Part shown: positions 17,105 to 25,532 of the stretch, piece by piece
How the letters are laid out: the number at the start of each line of letters is the position of its first letter
Position numbering within the stretch: position 1 is the first letter of the stretch
Assembly (NCBI GenBank): GCA_002687745.1
Contig: NZBE01000003.1
Location: forward strand, 16,663-80,662
Source of the DNA: Acidimicrobiaceae bacterium
GTDB taxonomy: Bacteria; Actinomycetota; Acidimicrobiia; Acidimicrobiales; MedAcidi-G1
Direction: 5' to 3'
DNA: 64,000 nt
The notes under the pieces: generated by a model
The model's database searches: none
Told to the model about the DNA's origin: nothing
The model's input: only the letters and a program-made list of their open reading frames with translations
Program-made: the position numbers and the translations under genes

Positions 17105-19039
17105 TCAGACACCGTCCACGTCGAGTGGCGGCAGGTCGTCGGCCGCGTCGAATCCGAAGCGCTGGGCGAAGAACGACAACTCGGCCTCGAGCGCACGCAC
17201 GATGTTGGGAGCCCTGCGAAAGCCGTGCCCCTCGTCGGGGAACTCCAGGTAGGCGAACGGAACACCCTTCTCGCTCAGGGCGTCGGCCATGCTGCGAGCC
17301 TGGTCAGGGGGCACGATCGGATCCTCGGCCCCCTGCAGCAGCAGCATCGGCGTAGCCAACAGGTTGGTGTGGTGGACAGGAGACCTCGCCCGGTACACCA
17401 CCTCATCGCCGGGCCATGCACCCACCAGGCGATCAAGGTAGCGGGCCTCGAACTTGTGGGTGTCGGCCGCAAGCGCCGCGAGGTCGGCCACCCCGTAGCG
17501 GCTGGCTCCGGCGCTGAAGACATCGTGGAACGTGACTGCTGCCAGCACCGTGAAGCCCCCGGCACTGCCACCCTTGATCGCCATGCGCTCCACATCCACA
17601 TCACCCCGGCCTGCCAGAAAACCGGCAACCGCCACACAGTCCTCCACATCGACGACACCCCACTCCCCCCAGAGCCGGTGCCGGTAGGGGCGGCCGTATC
17701 CGGTCGAACCCCGGTAGTCCACGTCGGCCACCACGAAGCCACGGCTGGTCCAGTAGGCGACGGACAGCTGCAACTGGGTCCGCGCTGAACCCGTAGGGCC
17801 GCCGTGCGCCAGCACCAGAAGCGGAGGGCGCTCACCGTCAGGCACCCGGTGATCCGGATTGGTCGGTGGATACACGAGGGCGTAGGCATCCTCGCCGTGC
17901 GACGTCGGGAAGCAGACGGGCTCAGGTACCGGAAACCACTCCGCGCCCAGGCCCAGGTCCCGACGGCTGCCCAGTTCCCTGACATCCCCCGGACCAATGG
18001 CCGCCACCACAGGCTCGCTGGCCCACGAGGCCACGACGGCCACCACGCCGTCGCCATGGGCTGAGACAGCACCGACCGAGGTGGCATCCACTGTCACGTC
18101 TGTGACCGTGCCGTCGTCCGCCAGCACCGACAACCGGTCCACACCGTCCACCCGCCGTGCGAACCAGACCTCATCGCCTACGAACGCATACCTGGACAGC
18201 CCGAACACCCACTGCGGCGTGCCGACCTCGAACTCTCCCGAGGTCATCTGCTCCAACGACCCGTCGACCCCCAGCCTGTACAGGTGCCACCATCCGTCAC
18301 GGTCGGTGACGACGTGGAGCACCCCACTGGCGTTCCACCCGGGCTGGAAGAAGGACTCTCCGGACCCGGCCTCTACGACACCACCACCACCGACAGGACA
18401 TGCACCTGAGATGGCGCCGTCGTCGAAGTCGGCCACCCACAGTTCCGTGTCGTCCCACGGCAGGTTCGGATGGTCCCACTGGACCCAGGCCAACCGTCCA
18501 CCATCGGGAGAGATGCGCGGCGACGACACGAAGTCGGGGCCCGACACCAGAACCTCCAACCGCAGCGAGCCGTCCAGCGCCACGGCCACCAGGTCGTTGA
18601 CCGGTTCGCTCCACTGCCCGTGCGACTCCCGGATGCACACGTACCAGCGGCCATCCGCCGTCGGCCGACCATCCGCATACCGGAGCGCCCTCGGCGACTC
18701 CGGCTCCGGCGTCAGGGCCGTTGGCGAGCCGCCCTCGTCCAGCCGGTAGAGGCGCTGGTCGGAGTGGTCGCTGTAGACAAGCGTGCCACCGAACGCCCAC
18801 CAGGCACCGCCGCCGTACTCGTGCACCAGGGTTCGCACGTTCACCTCTGGAGGAACGGCATCCACCCCGTCACACACGACGACGGAGCGACCACCCTCAT
18901 CGGGACGCGACTCGGACCACCACACCCGGCCACCGTCCACTACCACCTCGGAGGGTGACGCAGCACCGGCCACCAGCAGGCCTGCGGTTATCGGCGACCC
19001 CCAGCTTCCGCAGGGCGCCGTGTCCGCTAGTCCCCCCAT
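17105..19039 (-). CDS. S9 family (DPP4/acylaminoacyl peptidase-like) serine peptidase
   Basis: A 644-residue protein with an N-terminal seven-bladed propeller of TolB/DPP4 type (about 30-380) and a C-terminal alpha/beta hydrolase domain (about 400-644). The catalytic triad is visible as Ser in GGSAGGFT, Asp in AEDPIVPPDQ and His in DEGHGFR. It would release N-terminal di- or oligopeptides or acylated residues. No signal peptide is apparent, so it is probably cytoplasmic. ATG 19039 overlaps the end of a short frame resembling a response-regulator tail. Its substrate cannot be assigned. Confidence 0.9.
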   Translation of the reverse strand: MGGLADTAPCGSWGSPITAGLLVAGAASPSEVVVDGGRVWWSESRPDEGGRSVVVCDGVDAVPPEVNVRTLVHEYGGGAWWAFGGTLVYSDHSDQRLYRLDEGGSPTALTPEPESPRALRYADGRPTADGRWYVCIRESHGQWSEPVNDLVAVALDGSLRLEVLVSGPDFVSSPRISPDGGRLAWVQWDHPNLPWDDTELWVADFDDGAISGACPVGGGGVVEAGSGESFFQPGWNASGVLHVVTDRDGWWHLYRLGVDGSLEQMTSGEFEVGTPQWVFGLSRYAFVGDEVWFARRVDGVDRLSVLADDGTVTDVTVDATSVGAVSAHGDGVVAVVASWASEPVVAAIGPGDVRELGSRRDLGLGAEWFPVPEPVCFPTSHGEDAYALVYPPTNPDHRVPDGERPPLLVLAHGGPTGSARTQLQLSVAYWTSRGFVVADVDYRGSTGYGRPYRHRLWGEWGVVDVEDCVAVAGFLAGRGDVDVERMAIKGGSAGGFTVLAAVTFHDVFSAGASRYGVADLAALAADTHKFEARYLDRLVGAWPGDEVVYRARSPVHHTNLLATPMLLLQGAEDPIVPPDQARSMADALSEKGVPFAYLEFPDEGHGFRRAPNIVRALEAELSFFAQRFGFDAADDLPPLDVDGV

Positions 19040-19098
19040 CCCAGGATCTCGACCACCTGGTCACCGAGGGTCAGCGGGTCGTACGGCTTGACAGTCAA
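19027..19098 (-). pseudogene. Possible remnant of a response-regulator receiver domain
   Basis: The minus strand reads LTVKPYDPLTLGDQVVEIL and then a stop at 19027. This resembles the last strand and helix of a receiver domain, where a conserved Lys-Pro-(Phe/Tyr)-Asp-Pro-Leu precedes the final helix. The residues upstream in the same frame do not look like a receiver domain, and no other frame supplies it. It may be a deletion scar or coincidence. The rest of 19040-19309 holds no gene that I can support. An imperfect GGCCA...TGGCC hairpin at about 19280-19298 follows the aminotransferase and lacks a U-tract. Confidence 0.2.
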
Positions 19099-19309
19099 CC
19101 GCCGGGTGCCGATTGGCGCATCGGGACGCGGCCCCATTCTGGACCACGTCCCCCTCAGTGACGCTGGTGCCATTCGGCCACCAATCCGTTGGCCCTCTGG
19201 GGCACCCTCGCCGGACACCCTCTACCGGGTTGCAGGGACCTCACCACGACCCGGCCTGAACAAACCCTAGTGCAGCCCCGGCCACAGGGCCTCTGGCCTC
19301 ACGGATTGC

Positions 19310-20509
19310 CTAGCGGTTCAACAGGTCAACCACCCTGGTGAGGCCCTCTTCGAGGTCGGCATCACCGAGGGCGAACGACAGACGGGCATACCCCGGGGTG
19401 CCGAACGCCTCGCCGGGGACAATCGCCACCTTGGCCTCGTCCAGGATGATGCCTGCCAACTCGTTGGTTGTCGAAGCGGTCCTTCCGGCGATGTCCCGGC
19501 CGAGCAGGGCCGACATGTCCGGGTAGGAGTAGAAGGCACCCTGGGGCTCCAGCAACTCAAGGCCGTCGATCTGGCGAAGCAGCCCCGACATCGCCACCCG
19601 CCTCCTGTCAAAAGCCTCGCGCATTGCCACGACATCGGTCAGGTCGCCGGCCACCGCCGCCAGCGCCGCCCTCTGTGACACGTTCGCCACGTTGCTCGTG
19701 GCGTGCGACTGCAGGTTCGCCGCAGCCTTCACCAGATCGGCTGGGCCGATCATCCAGCCGACGCGCCAGCCGGTCATGGCATAGGTCTTGGCGACGCCGT
19801 TGAGCACCACGCAGGTGTCAGCCAGGTCGGGAACCAGAGCACGGATGGAGTGGTGCTCGTGTCCGTCGTAGGTGAGGTGCTCATAGATCTCATCGGCGAC
19901 AACCCAGATGCCGTGCTCGTACGCCCACTCCCCGATGGCCCTGATCTCGTCGGCCGGGTATACAGCACCGGAGGGATTGGAAGGTGACACGAAGAACAGC
20001 GCCTTGGTGTTCGGGGTGCGGGCCGCCTCCAACTGGTCGACGGTGACCCGAAAGCCCGAGGCCACGTCGGTCTGGAGGACCACGCTCGTTCCACCTGCGA
20101 GGGCGATGCACTCCGGATAGGTGGTCCAGTAGGGCGCCGGCAGCAGGACCTCGTCGCCGGGGTTCAAGAGGGCGGCACACGAGTTGTAGACGGCGTGCTT
20201 GCCACCGTTGGTCACCAGCACCTGGGAAACCTCAGGACGCCATCCCGAGTCACGCCGGGTCTTTTCGACCAGCGCCGCCTTCAGCTCCGGAAGCCCACCC
20301 GCCGCCGAGTACCTGTGGTTGACCGGGTCCTCACAGGCCGCCACGGCCGCGGCAACGATGTGATCCGGTGTGGGAAAGTCGGGCTCGCCGGCACCGAACC
20401 CGATGACAGGCTCACCGGCGGCGCGCAACTCACGGGCCTTGTTGGTCACGGCCATGGTCGCCGACTCGGCGATCGCACCGACACGGGCCGATAGGCGTTG
20501 TGTGGTCAT
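19310..20509 (-). CDS. Class I pyridoxal-phosphate aminotransferase (aspartate aminotransferase-like)
   Basis: Cytoplasmic PLP enzyme of fold type I, subgroup I-beta/gamma, most like bacterial aspartate (or prephenate) aminotransferases. ATG 20509 ([10 protein letters not shown]) gives 399 residues. Visible features are the [10 protein letters not shown] substrate-loop motif, YSAAGG, the cofactor Asn/Pro motif [10 protein letters not shown], the Asp-Glu [12 protein letters not shown] and the Schiff-base lysine in [16 protein letters not shown]. It provides aspartate or related amino acids. It stands alone between a small lipoprotein gene and a poorly filled gap. A longer frame to 20572 is not needed. 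Confidence 0.93.
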   Translation of the reverse strand: MTTQRLSARVGAIAESATMAVTNKARELRAAGEPVIGFGAGEPDFPTPDHIVAAAVAACEDPVNHRYSAAGGLPELKAALVEKTRRDSGWRPEVSQVLVTNGGKHAVYNSCAALLNPGDEVLLPAPYWTTYPECIALAGGTSVVLQTDVASGFRVTVDQLEAARTPNTKALFFVSPSNPSGAVYPADEIRAIGEWAYEHGIWVVADEIYEHLTYDGHEHHSIRALVPDLADTCVVLNGVAKTYAMTGWRVGWMIGPADLVKAAANLQSHATSNVANVSQRAALAAVAGDLTDVVAMREAFDRRRVAMSGLLRQIDGLELLEPQGAFYSYPDMSALLGRDIAGRTASTTNELAGIILDEAKVAIVPGEAFGTPGYARLSFALGDADLEEGLTRVVDLLNR

Positions 20510-20574
20510 TGGGGCTCCCGGGTTGGCTGCTGGCCGCCAGTCTGCCAGCAGCGGTCCACCAATCGCTGCCAAAT

Positions 20575-20958
20575 TCAGCCACAGGCTGTGAAGTAGGGAG
20601 CCAGGTACTCGAGGGCCAGGTCACCCTCGGCCTGTTGGGCAAGGCCCTGATAGGCCAGGCATGCCGAAACCTCCAGCTCACCGCGGCCACACCCCAGTTG
20701 CCGGGCCCGTTCCTCCAACTCGGATGTACGCATCAACCGGTCGACAGAGGCAAAGGGATGGTCCGGATCCTCTGCCTCGAGGCTGGCGAGGGTCCTGCCG
20801 GCGAGGCTGTCGAGGACCTGTTCGGCAACCACACGACCCACCCTGGTCAACTCAGCGCAGGTGGTGGCGTCGACCGGTTCGGTCACCGGACCCCCGCCAC
20901 ACGCGACCAGCGACACCGACCCCAGGGCAACGACCAGCAGCGTGGCAGACAGGCGCAT
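20575..20958 (-). CDS. Small lipoprotein of unknown function
   Basis: ATG 20958 starts a 127-residue protein with a lipoprotein signal ([23 protein letters not shown], lipobox LVAC at about Cys20). The mature part is acidic and helical with four cysteines (TTCAEL, LGCGRG, SACLAY, FTACG) and ends at 20575. It would be anchored on the outer face of the membrane. Longer in-frame extensions run into the hemolysin III-like gene region and are not credible. No recognisable family. It precedes the aminotransferase by about 65 bases on the same strand. Confidence 0.65.
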   Translation of the reverse strand: MRLSATLLVVALGSVSLVACGGGPVTEPVDATTCAELTRVGRVVAEQVLDSLAGRTLASLEAEDPDHPFASVDRLMRTSELEERARQLGCGRGELEVSACLAYQGLAQQAEGDLALEYLAPYFTACG

Positions 20959-20996
20959 CGACAGCGACGGTAGCGGCAGGGTGCGGCGGGAAACGG

Positions 20997-21692
20997 TCAG
21001 CCGGCACCGACGATCATCGCAACCGCCACGAAGTGGATTGCGACCGCCGCGGTGACGAGCGCATGCCATACCTCGTGGTAGCCGAACACCCTGGGCGACA
21101 GATCCGGCCACCTGACACCCAACATGATCGCACCACCGCTGTACAGGAGACCCTCGACGACGATCAGCACAAGTACCGATGTGTCGAGCGCCCGGAACAG
21201 GTCGGGTGCCACCATGATCGGCACCCAGCCGAGGGAGAGAAACAGCGTGTTCATGAGGCCGCGCGGAGGGTGGAACGGAAGCATCCGCAGCGTCACACCG
21301 ATGACGGCACCAATCCAGGTCGCCCACAACAACAGCTGTGCGGATCGCCCCTCGAGGCTCGACACGGCGACCGGCGTGGCACTGGCGGCTATGAGGATGA
21401 AGATCGCCGCATGGTCGAACCTGAACAGCATCTCCCACACGGGGATGGGCCAGCGGCGGAGGTGCACCAGGGCACTTGCCACGAACATCAACAGAGCGCC
21501 AGCGGCGAACACACCGGCCCCGAGGCGGTCCGCCCCGGAAGGGGTCTGCCATACGAGCGCTACGCCACCGGCCACCGCCAGCGGCACGGCCGCCCGGTGC
21601 ATGACACCGCGCCAGAGGGGGCGCCCGTGCACCAGGGACCGCCTGACCGACTCGGAGAGGTTGCCGGGAACCTCGTCGTGCGCGTCCACCAC
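20997..21692 (-). CDS. Hemolysin III / PAQR family membrane protein
   Basis: A 231-residue seven-helix membrane protein from GTG 21692. Family motifs are visible: a Ser-x3-His element (ASALVHLRR) after the second helix, FDHAAIFILIA in the third, and the C-terminal GYHEVWHALV with the paired histidines that bind zinc in this superfamily. YqfA/hemolysin III homologues are poorly characterised; a role as hydrolase or membrane-homeostasis sensor has been proposed and haemolysis should not be assumed. It lies about 50 bases after azlD and may be the tail of that operon. Confidence 0.85.
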   Translation of the reverse strand: MVDAHDEVPGNLSESVRRSLVHGRPLWRGVMHRAAVPLAVAGGVALVWQTPSGADRLGAGVFAAGALLMFVASALVHLRRWPIPVWEMLFRFDHAAIFILIAASATPVAVSSLEGRSAQLLLWATWIGAVIGVTLRMLPFHPPRGLMNTLFLSLGWVPIMVAPDLFRALDTSVLVLIVVEGLLYSGGAIMLGVRWPDLSPRVFGYHEVWHALVTAAVAIHFVAVAMIVGAG

Positions 21693-21742
21693 GGCGCCGA
21701 ACCTAGACGCTGGGACGGGTCCTGATGAACCGGATCGGCCGG

Positions 21743-22039
21743 TCACGCGACCAGGCGCAGCAGGGCCGTGGTGGCCATGGCCGCCAGCACCACGATGACA
21801 AACGGTGCCCGCCTCCAGACCGCCGAAGCGCCCACCGCAACCCCGAACAGTCGGGCGTCGATGATCAACGAAGTCCCGTCGGTGACCGACATCATCACCA
21901 GCAGGGCCGAGAACAGAGCCGCCGGCAGCAACGACGCAAGGGGCGCAAGGGGCCTGCTGAACCGCTCCCCTGCCGAGAGGCCGACCAGCTTGAACAGGTA
22001 GGCGCCGGCCGAGAGCATGAGGATCCCACCCCAGCTCAC
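21743..22039 (-). CDS. azlD: AzlD family branched-chain amino acid exporter small subunit
   Basis: A 98-residue protein with three to four membrane helices, matching the size and composition of AzlD/YgaH proteins (MSWGGILMLSAGAYLFKLVG at the start). AzlD works with AzlC, encoded immediately upstream with a 4-base ATGA overlap (22036-22039), to export branched-chain amino acids. Presence in a genome with leu and ilv operons is consistent with overflow export. Confidence 0.85.
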   Translation of the reverse strand: MSWGGILMLSAGAYLFKLVGLSAGERFSRPLAPLASLLPAALFSALLVMMSVTDGTSLIIDARLFGVAVGASAVWRRAPFVIVVLAAMATTALLRLVA

Positions 22040-22728
22040 AGGTCCGCTCCGTTCCCGCTACCCGCCCGTTCCTGCCTGGCTGCCACCCAGAGGCCCGGTC
22101 CGACCGCAGCCGCGGCAAGGAGCATTGGCAGGCCAGCGGCCGTCGTCGGCACTGCCACCACGGCGATGGCGGCACCGACCAGTGCTGTGACCCTGCCGGG
22201 CCTGGTCCGAAGGTGAGGCGCCAACAAGGCCACGAACGCAGCCGGAAACGCTGCGTCAAGGCCCCAGGCACCGGGGTCATCCAGCACCCCGCCCAGCAGC
22301 ACACCAAGGGCCGTGCCCGTGTTCCAGAAGATGAACAGCCAGATCCCCGTGAACCAGAAGGCGTCCCTGCCGTGCTCGGCGGTGTTCTGGGCGGCTGCCA
22401 TAGCCGTCGTCTCGTCGATGAGGAACTGTGCGGCCACCAGCCGGCGCCCCCTTCCTGCAGCCAGCATCGGCGCCATGACCGGCCCGTAGAGGGAGTTGCG
22501 CGCAGCCAGCAGCAGGCCGCTGCCCACAGCTGACGCGATGCTCCCGCCACCGGCAACTACCGACACAACAGCGAACTGCGACGCCCCGGTGAAGGTAAGC
22601 ACCGACAGGGCGGATGCCTGGTACAGCGAAAAGCCCGAGGTGTCTGCAAAGACACCGAAGGTGACTCCTATGAGGCCCGTGGCCGCGGCCAGCACGAAGG
22701 CCTGGCGGCGGTGGCCGACCAACCTCAC
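22036..22728 (-). CDS. azlC: AzlC family branched-chain amino acid exporter large subunit
   Basis: A 230-residue polytopic membrane protein. The GTG at 22728 overlaps the stop of the phosphatase-like gene as GTGA, so I prefer it to the longer frame reaching 22833. AzlC motifs include LTFTGASQFAVVSV and LLAARNSLYGP, followed by QFLIDETTAMA. It forms the large half of the AzlC-AzlD exporter for branched-chain amino acids or related compounds. The tight overlaps on both sides indicate one translationally coupled operon. Confidence 0.87.
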   Translation of the reverse strand: MRLVGHRRQAFVLAAATGLIGVTFGVFADTSGFSLYQASALSVLTFTGASQFAVVSVVAGGGSIASAVGSGLLLAARNSLYGPVMAPMLAAGRGRRLVAAQFLIDETTAMAAAQNTAEHGRDAFWFTGIWLFIFWNTGTALGVLLGGVLDDPGAWGLDAAFPAAFVALLAPHLRTRPGRVTALVGAAIAVVAVPTTAAGLPMLLAAAAVGPGLWVAARQERAGSGNGADL

Positions 22729-23246
22729 CTCTTCAAGAGGGCGACCAACTGGTCGCCCATGTCGTTCAACTCGGCTGCGCAGGCGTGAAAGACATCCTGG
22801 TCGCCAGAGGCAGGATCCACGACCTCCTCCCACTCCTCGATTTCGACGGCCGCCAGGTCCATGCCTGCCAGGCGTTCGCCGAGGGAGCCCGCTGTGGGTA
22901 GGTGGCGTACCAGCCTCGGAAGGGTCGCCGTACGTGCCGCCACCTCCGGGTGGTGGTGCCTGATCCAGGCGACGTGGCCGGGTTCCATGGCCACAACCAG
23001 GTCGGAGTTGGCGTGCTCGTCGCCGAACTGGCGGCTCCTGTGGTCCATGTCGGAGAGGTTGAGGTTGGCGAGGGCCAGACGGGTGCGCTGGCTCATGGGG
23101 TGCCCTTCGAGGACCAGGGTGCCGGCGGCTACCGCCGTGTAGCCCGGTGCCCGGTCGGCGAACATGGCGCGCGCCATCACCGACCTGGCGGCGTTGCCCG
23201 TGCAGAGGAAGCAGACGACGGGTCTGGGGTCATGCCCGTCGTTCAA
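22725..23246 (-). CDS. Low-molecular-weight protein-tyrosine-phosphatase / arsenate reductase-fold protein
   Basis: A 173-residue protein with the N-terminal phosphate-binding loop CTGNAARS, fitting the C(x)5R signature of the LMW-PTP fold. A later DPASGDQDVF segment supplies the Asp-Pro general acid of this fold. It could dephosphorylate tyrosine or reduce arsenate; the lack of arsenic genes nearby favours a phosphatase-type role. It overlaps the thioesterase gene upstream (ATGA 23243-23246) and azlC downstream (GTGA 22725-22728). Confidence 0.82.
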   Translation of the reverse strand: MNDGHDPRPVVCFLCTGNAARSVMARAMFADRAPGYTAVAAGTLVLEGHPMSQRTRLALANLNLSDMDHRSRQFGDEHANSDLVVAMEPGHVAWIRHHHPEVAARTATLPRLVRHLPTAGSLGERLAGMDLAAVEIEEWEEVVDPASGDQDVFHACAAELNDMGDQLVALLKR

Positions 23247-23932
23247 CGTCCGCTCCCCTGTTCGCTGGAACCCTGCCTGTGGGTGACCGTCACGAACAGG
23301 GCCTCAGCCTCGGCGGTTACCTCACCTGCGACAAGACACCTTGCCCTGGCTGAGAGGCGGCGCCCCGACCGCCTCTCCACCCATGCCTCGAGGCGCAGGT
23401 CGGCATCTATCGACGTGGGCTTCCGGTAGCGGACCTCGAGGCGCGCCGTCACAGCCGGACCGGCATCGACGAGGCCGGGTGCGCCACTCAGGATGTCGTC
23501 GAACAGCCCGGCCAGGAAACCACCGTGGAGGCGTCCCGGTGGGCCCTCGCGGGTCCGGCCCGTGTGGAGTTCCCCTACGACGATCTGCCTTCCGTCCGAA
23601 TCAGCCTCGCGGGTAACCGTCATGGGTGGTGCCAGGGGGTTGTGGCCTCCGCGGTAGAGGCTGTGCTGGCGGTGTTCGGTCCGTAGGCGGGAGCGGCCGT
23701 CGTCGTCGAGGTCCTCATCTGGTACCTCGTACCAGCGCAGCCTCACCGAGTCGCCCAGCCGACTCCTGGCCCCGGCAACCAGTCGGCTGGCCTCCTCCAG
23801 CTGTTCGGGGGTGGACTGAAGCAGGTGCAGGTCATCGACGAGGCCGCGGACCTCGTCGGCAAGGTTCTGCAGGGCCCCGCTCTCGTCGCCGCCATCCGGT
23901 GGGTTCGAAGTGGGTTGGTCAGCGGTCGACAT
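23243..23932 (-). CDS. Hotdog-fold thioesterase (PaaI/4HBT superfamily)
   Basis: ATG 23932 (MSTADQPTSN) gives 229 residues. The C-terminal half (about 80-220) is a hotdog domain with the GRLHGGFLAGLFDDI active-site helix, where Asp is the usual catalytic residue. The N-terminal 70 residues form an acidic, probably helical extension (LADEVRGLVDDLHLLQ). It likely hydrolyses acyl-CoA thioesters; chain specificity is unknown. First gene of a four-gene overlapping operon with the phosphatase and azlCD. Divergent from the cysH operon. Confidence 0.8.
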   Translation of the reverse strand: MSTADQPTSNPPDGGDESGALQNLADEVRGLVDDLHLLQSTPEQLEEASRLVAGARSRLGDSVRLRWYEVPDEDLDDDGRSRLRTEHRQHSLYRGGHNPLAPPMTVTREADSDGRQIVVGELHTGRTREGPPGRLHGGFLAGLFDDILSGAPGLVDAGPAVTARLEVRYRKPTSIDADLRLEAWVERRSGRRLSARARCLVAGEVTAEAEALFVTVTHRQGSSEQGSGR

Positions 23933-24084
23933 GACCCCCCTGTCTAGCGGGTCGGCCACCGCTGGCGGTCAGCGACCGGGATCCTCGAATCCCGGTGGAT
24001 AGTCGATCGAGCTGAACGGATGGTCGTCGATGGAGCGTCGCATCCCGGGAGTCTGGCATCGGACCCCATCCGCTGGCCAGATTG

Positions 24085-24110
24085 ATACCTGACTAATCTT
24101 ATCGGAATAG
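24085..24110 (+). promoter_or_regulatory. Possible Rrf2/IscR-type operator upstream of cysH
   Basis: An AT-rich imperfect palindrome, ATACCTGAC...TCGGAATAG, stands out from the GC-rich surroundings. Left ATaCC(t)GA mirrors right TCGGaAT. It resembles binding sites of Rrf2-family iron-sulfur regulators (IscR, CymR-like), which often control sulfur or cluster genes. A second CTATCGG occurs at 24154-24160. The family assignment is inferred from resemblance only. Confidence 0.35.
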
Positions 24111-24112
24111 TG

Positions 24113-24141
24113 TTGATTCCCGGAACAACGCTCTGTAGGTT
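24113..24141 (+). promoter_or_regulatory. Predicted promoter of the sulfur assimilation operon
   Basis: TTGATT (24113-24118) and TAGGTT (24136-24141) are separated by exactly 17 bases and lie about 50 bases before the cysH ATG, in a locally AT-rich stretch. Directly downstream of the possible Rrf2-type site. Prediction only. Confidence 0.35.
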
Positions 24142-24189
24142 ACTCCTCTAATCCCGACCAAACCTATCGGCTTTATCAGGACCAGAGAC

Positions 24190-24885
24190 ATGACGACGCC
24201 CGACACCACAGTCCAGATACACAGCACACCCCCCCTGTCGCGCTCCCAGGTCCACTCCCTCAACCTGAGATTCGAAGACAGCCATCCGACCCAGATCATC
24301 CGCTGGGCGGTCGACCGGTTCGGAAACCACCTGGCACTGACCACATCGTTTTCCGACACCCTCCTCGTGGACCTGGCCCTCAGCATCGACCCCGACATCG
24401 AGGTGGTATTCCTCGACACCGGCTTCCACTTCGCCGAGACCCTCGACGTGCTGCGCCGCTCCCAGGTCCGCTACGAAATGAACCTGCGAGTCGAACGACC
24501 CGACCCGGCCACCGTCGACCTGTGGGCGAAGGGAAGCGACGCCTGCTGCGCCGCCCGCAAGGTCGCACCCCTCGAACGTGCACTCAACGGAAAGAAGGCG
24601 TGGCTCTCAGGCCTGAGGCGAGATGACAGCACCGCCAGGGCGGACACGCCCATCGTGTCGATCGACCGGCGCGGCCTCGTCAAGGTGAGTCCGATCGCCG
24701 CCTGGCCCACTCGCGAGGTGGAGGCCTACTCAGAGGCCAGGGGAATCATCTCGAACCCCCTGACCTCAGACGGCTACGAGTCGATCGGATGCTGGCCGTG
24801 CACCGAGCGGGCACAACCAGACTCCGACACACGGAGCGGACGCTGGGCAGGCACCCCCCGGACCGAATGCGGGATCCACCTGTGA
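24190..24885 (+). CDS. cysH: Adenosine 5'-phosphosulfate (APS) reductase
   Basis: A 231-residue reductase that makes sulfite from APS. It has the PP-loop motif TTSFSDTLL (about 51-59), the iron-sulfur cysteine pairs Cys119-Cys120 (DACCAARK) and Cys201-Cys204 (GCWPC) that mark the [4Fe-4S] APS type rather than the cluster-free PAPS type, and the catalytic Cys227 in the C-terminal ECGIHL. Cytoplasmic, thioredoxin-dependent. First gene of an operon with siroheme synthesis genes and sulfite reductase. The ATP sulfurylase and sulfate transporter are not in the window. Confidence 0.95.
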   Translation: MTTPDTTVQIHSTPPLSRSQVHSLNLRFEDSHPTQIIRWAVDRFGNHLALTTSFSDTLLVDLALSIDPDIEVVFLDTGFHFAETLDVLRRSQVRYEMNLRVERPDPATVDLWAKGSDACCAARKVAPLERALNGKKAWLSGLRRDDSTARADTPIVSIDRRGLVKVSPIAAWPTREVEAYSEARGIISNPLTSDGYESIGCWPCTERAQPDSDTRSGRWAGTPRTECGIHL

Positions 24886-25532
24886 GCCCCACCGCCTACC
24901 CCGTGAACCTGGACCTCGCAGGGCGCCGCGCCCTGGTCGTGGGAGCAGGGCCCGTGGCTGCCCGCAAGGTGGCCGGCCTGCTCGACGCCGGAGCCGACGT
25001 AACCGTCGTGGCCCCAACGGCTGTCGACGAGATAGCCGACGACAGTGGGATCCGCTGGCACGAACGCCCCTACCGGCGCGGCGAGGTTGCCTCGTACCGC
25101 CTGGCCATAACCGCCACCGGTGACACAGATGTCGACAGCCAGGTGCACCGCGACGCAGAAGCCGCCGGAGTGTGGCTCAACAGCGCCGACGACCCCGAAC
25201 GCTGCACCTTCACGCTCCCCGCAGTCTCCCGCCACGGCGACCTCCAGGTCACCGTCTCCACCGGGGGCAGCAGTCCCGCCGTGTCCCGGTGGCTGCGGCG
25301 CAGCCTCTTCGACGACATCGGCCCCGAACACGCCACCGTTGTGGCCCTCGCCTCCGAGGTCCGCACCGAACTACGCGAGGCGACCGGAACCAGCGAATCC
25401 CCCGCCTGGGACAACGTCCTCGACGACGCCATCATCGAAACCGTCCGCCGGGGCGACGTGGAGACTGCAAGGCAGGCCCTCAGACGAGGCCTGGGCCTTA
25501 CCGGGACCTCGAACCTGGAGCCGACACAATGA
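24882..25532 (+). CDS. Precorrin-2 dehydrogenase / sirohydrochlorin ferrochelatase (CysG N-domain, Met8-like)
   Basis: GTG 24882 overlaps the cysH stop (GTGA) and gives 216 residues. An N-terminal Rossmann domain (ALVVGAGPVAARKVAGLL) binds NAD+, and the family's NSADDPERCTFTLPAV and STGGSSPAVSRWLR motifs follow. It oxidises precorrin-2 to sirohydrochlorin and probably inserts iron, making siroheme for the reductase encoded two genes downstream. In E. coli this is the N-terminal half of CysG; here it is a separate gene coupled to the uroporphyrinogen methyltransferase by an ATGA overlap. Confidence 0.92.
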   Translation: MSPTAYPVNLDLAGRRALVVGAGPVAARKVAGLLDAGADVTVVAPTAVDEIADDSGIRWHERPYRRGEVASYRLAITATGDTDVDSQVHRDAEAAGVWLNSADDPERCTFTLPAVSRHGDLQVTVSTGGSSPAVSRWLRRSLFDDIGPEHATVVALASEVRTELREATGTSESPAWDNVLDDAIIETVRRGDVETARQALRRGLGLTGTSNLEPTQ

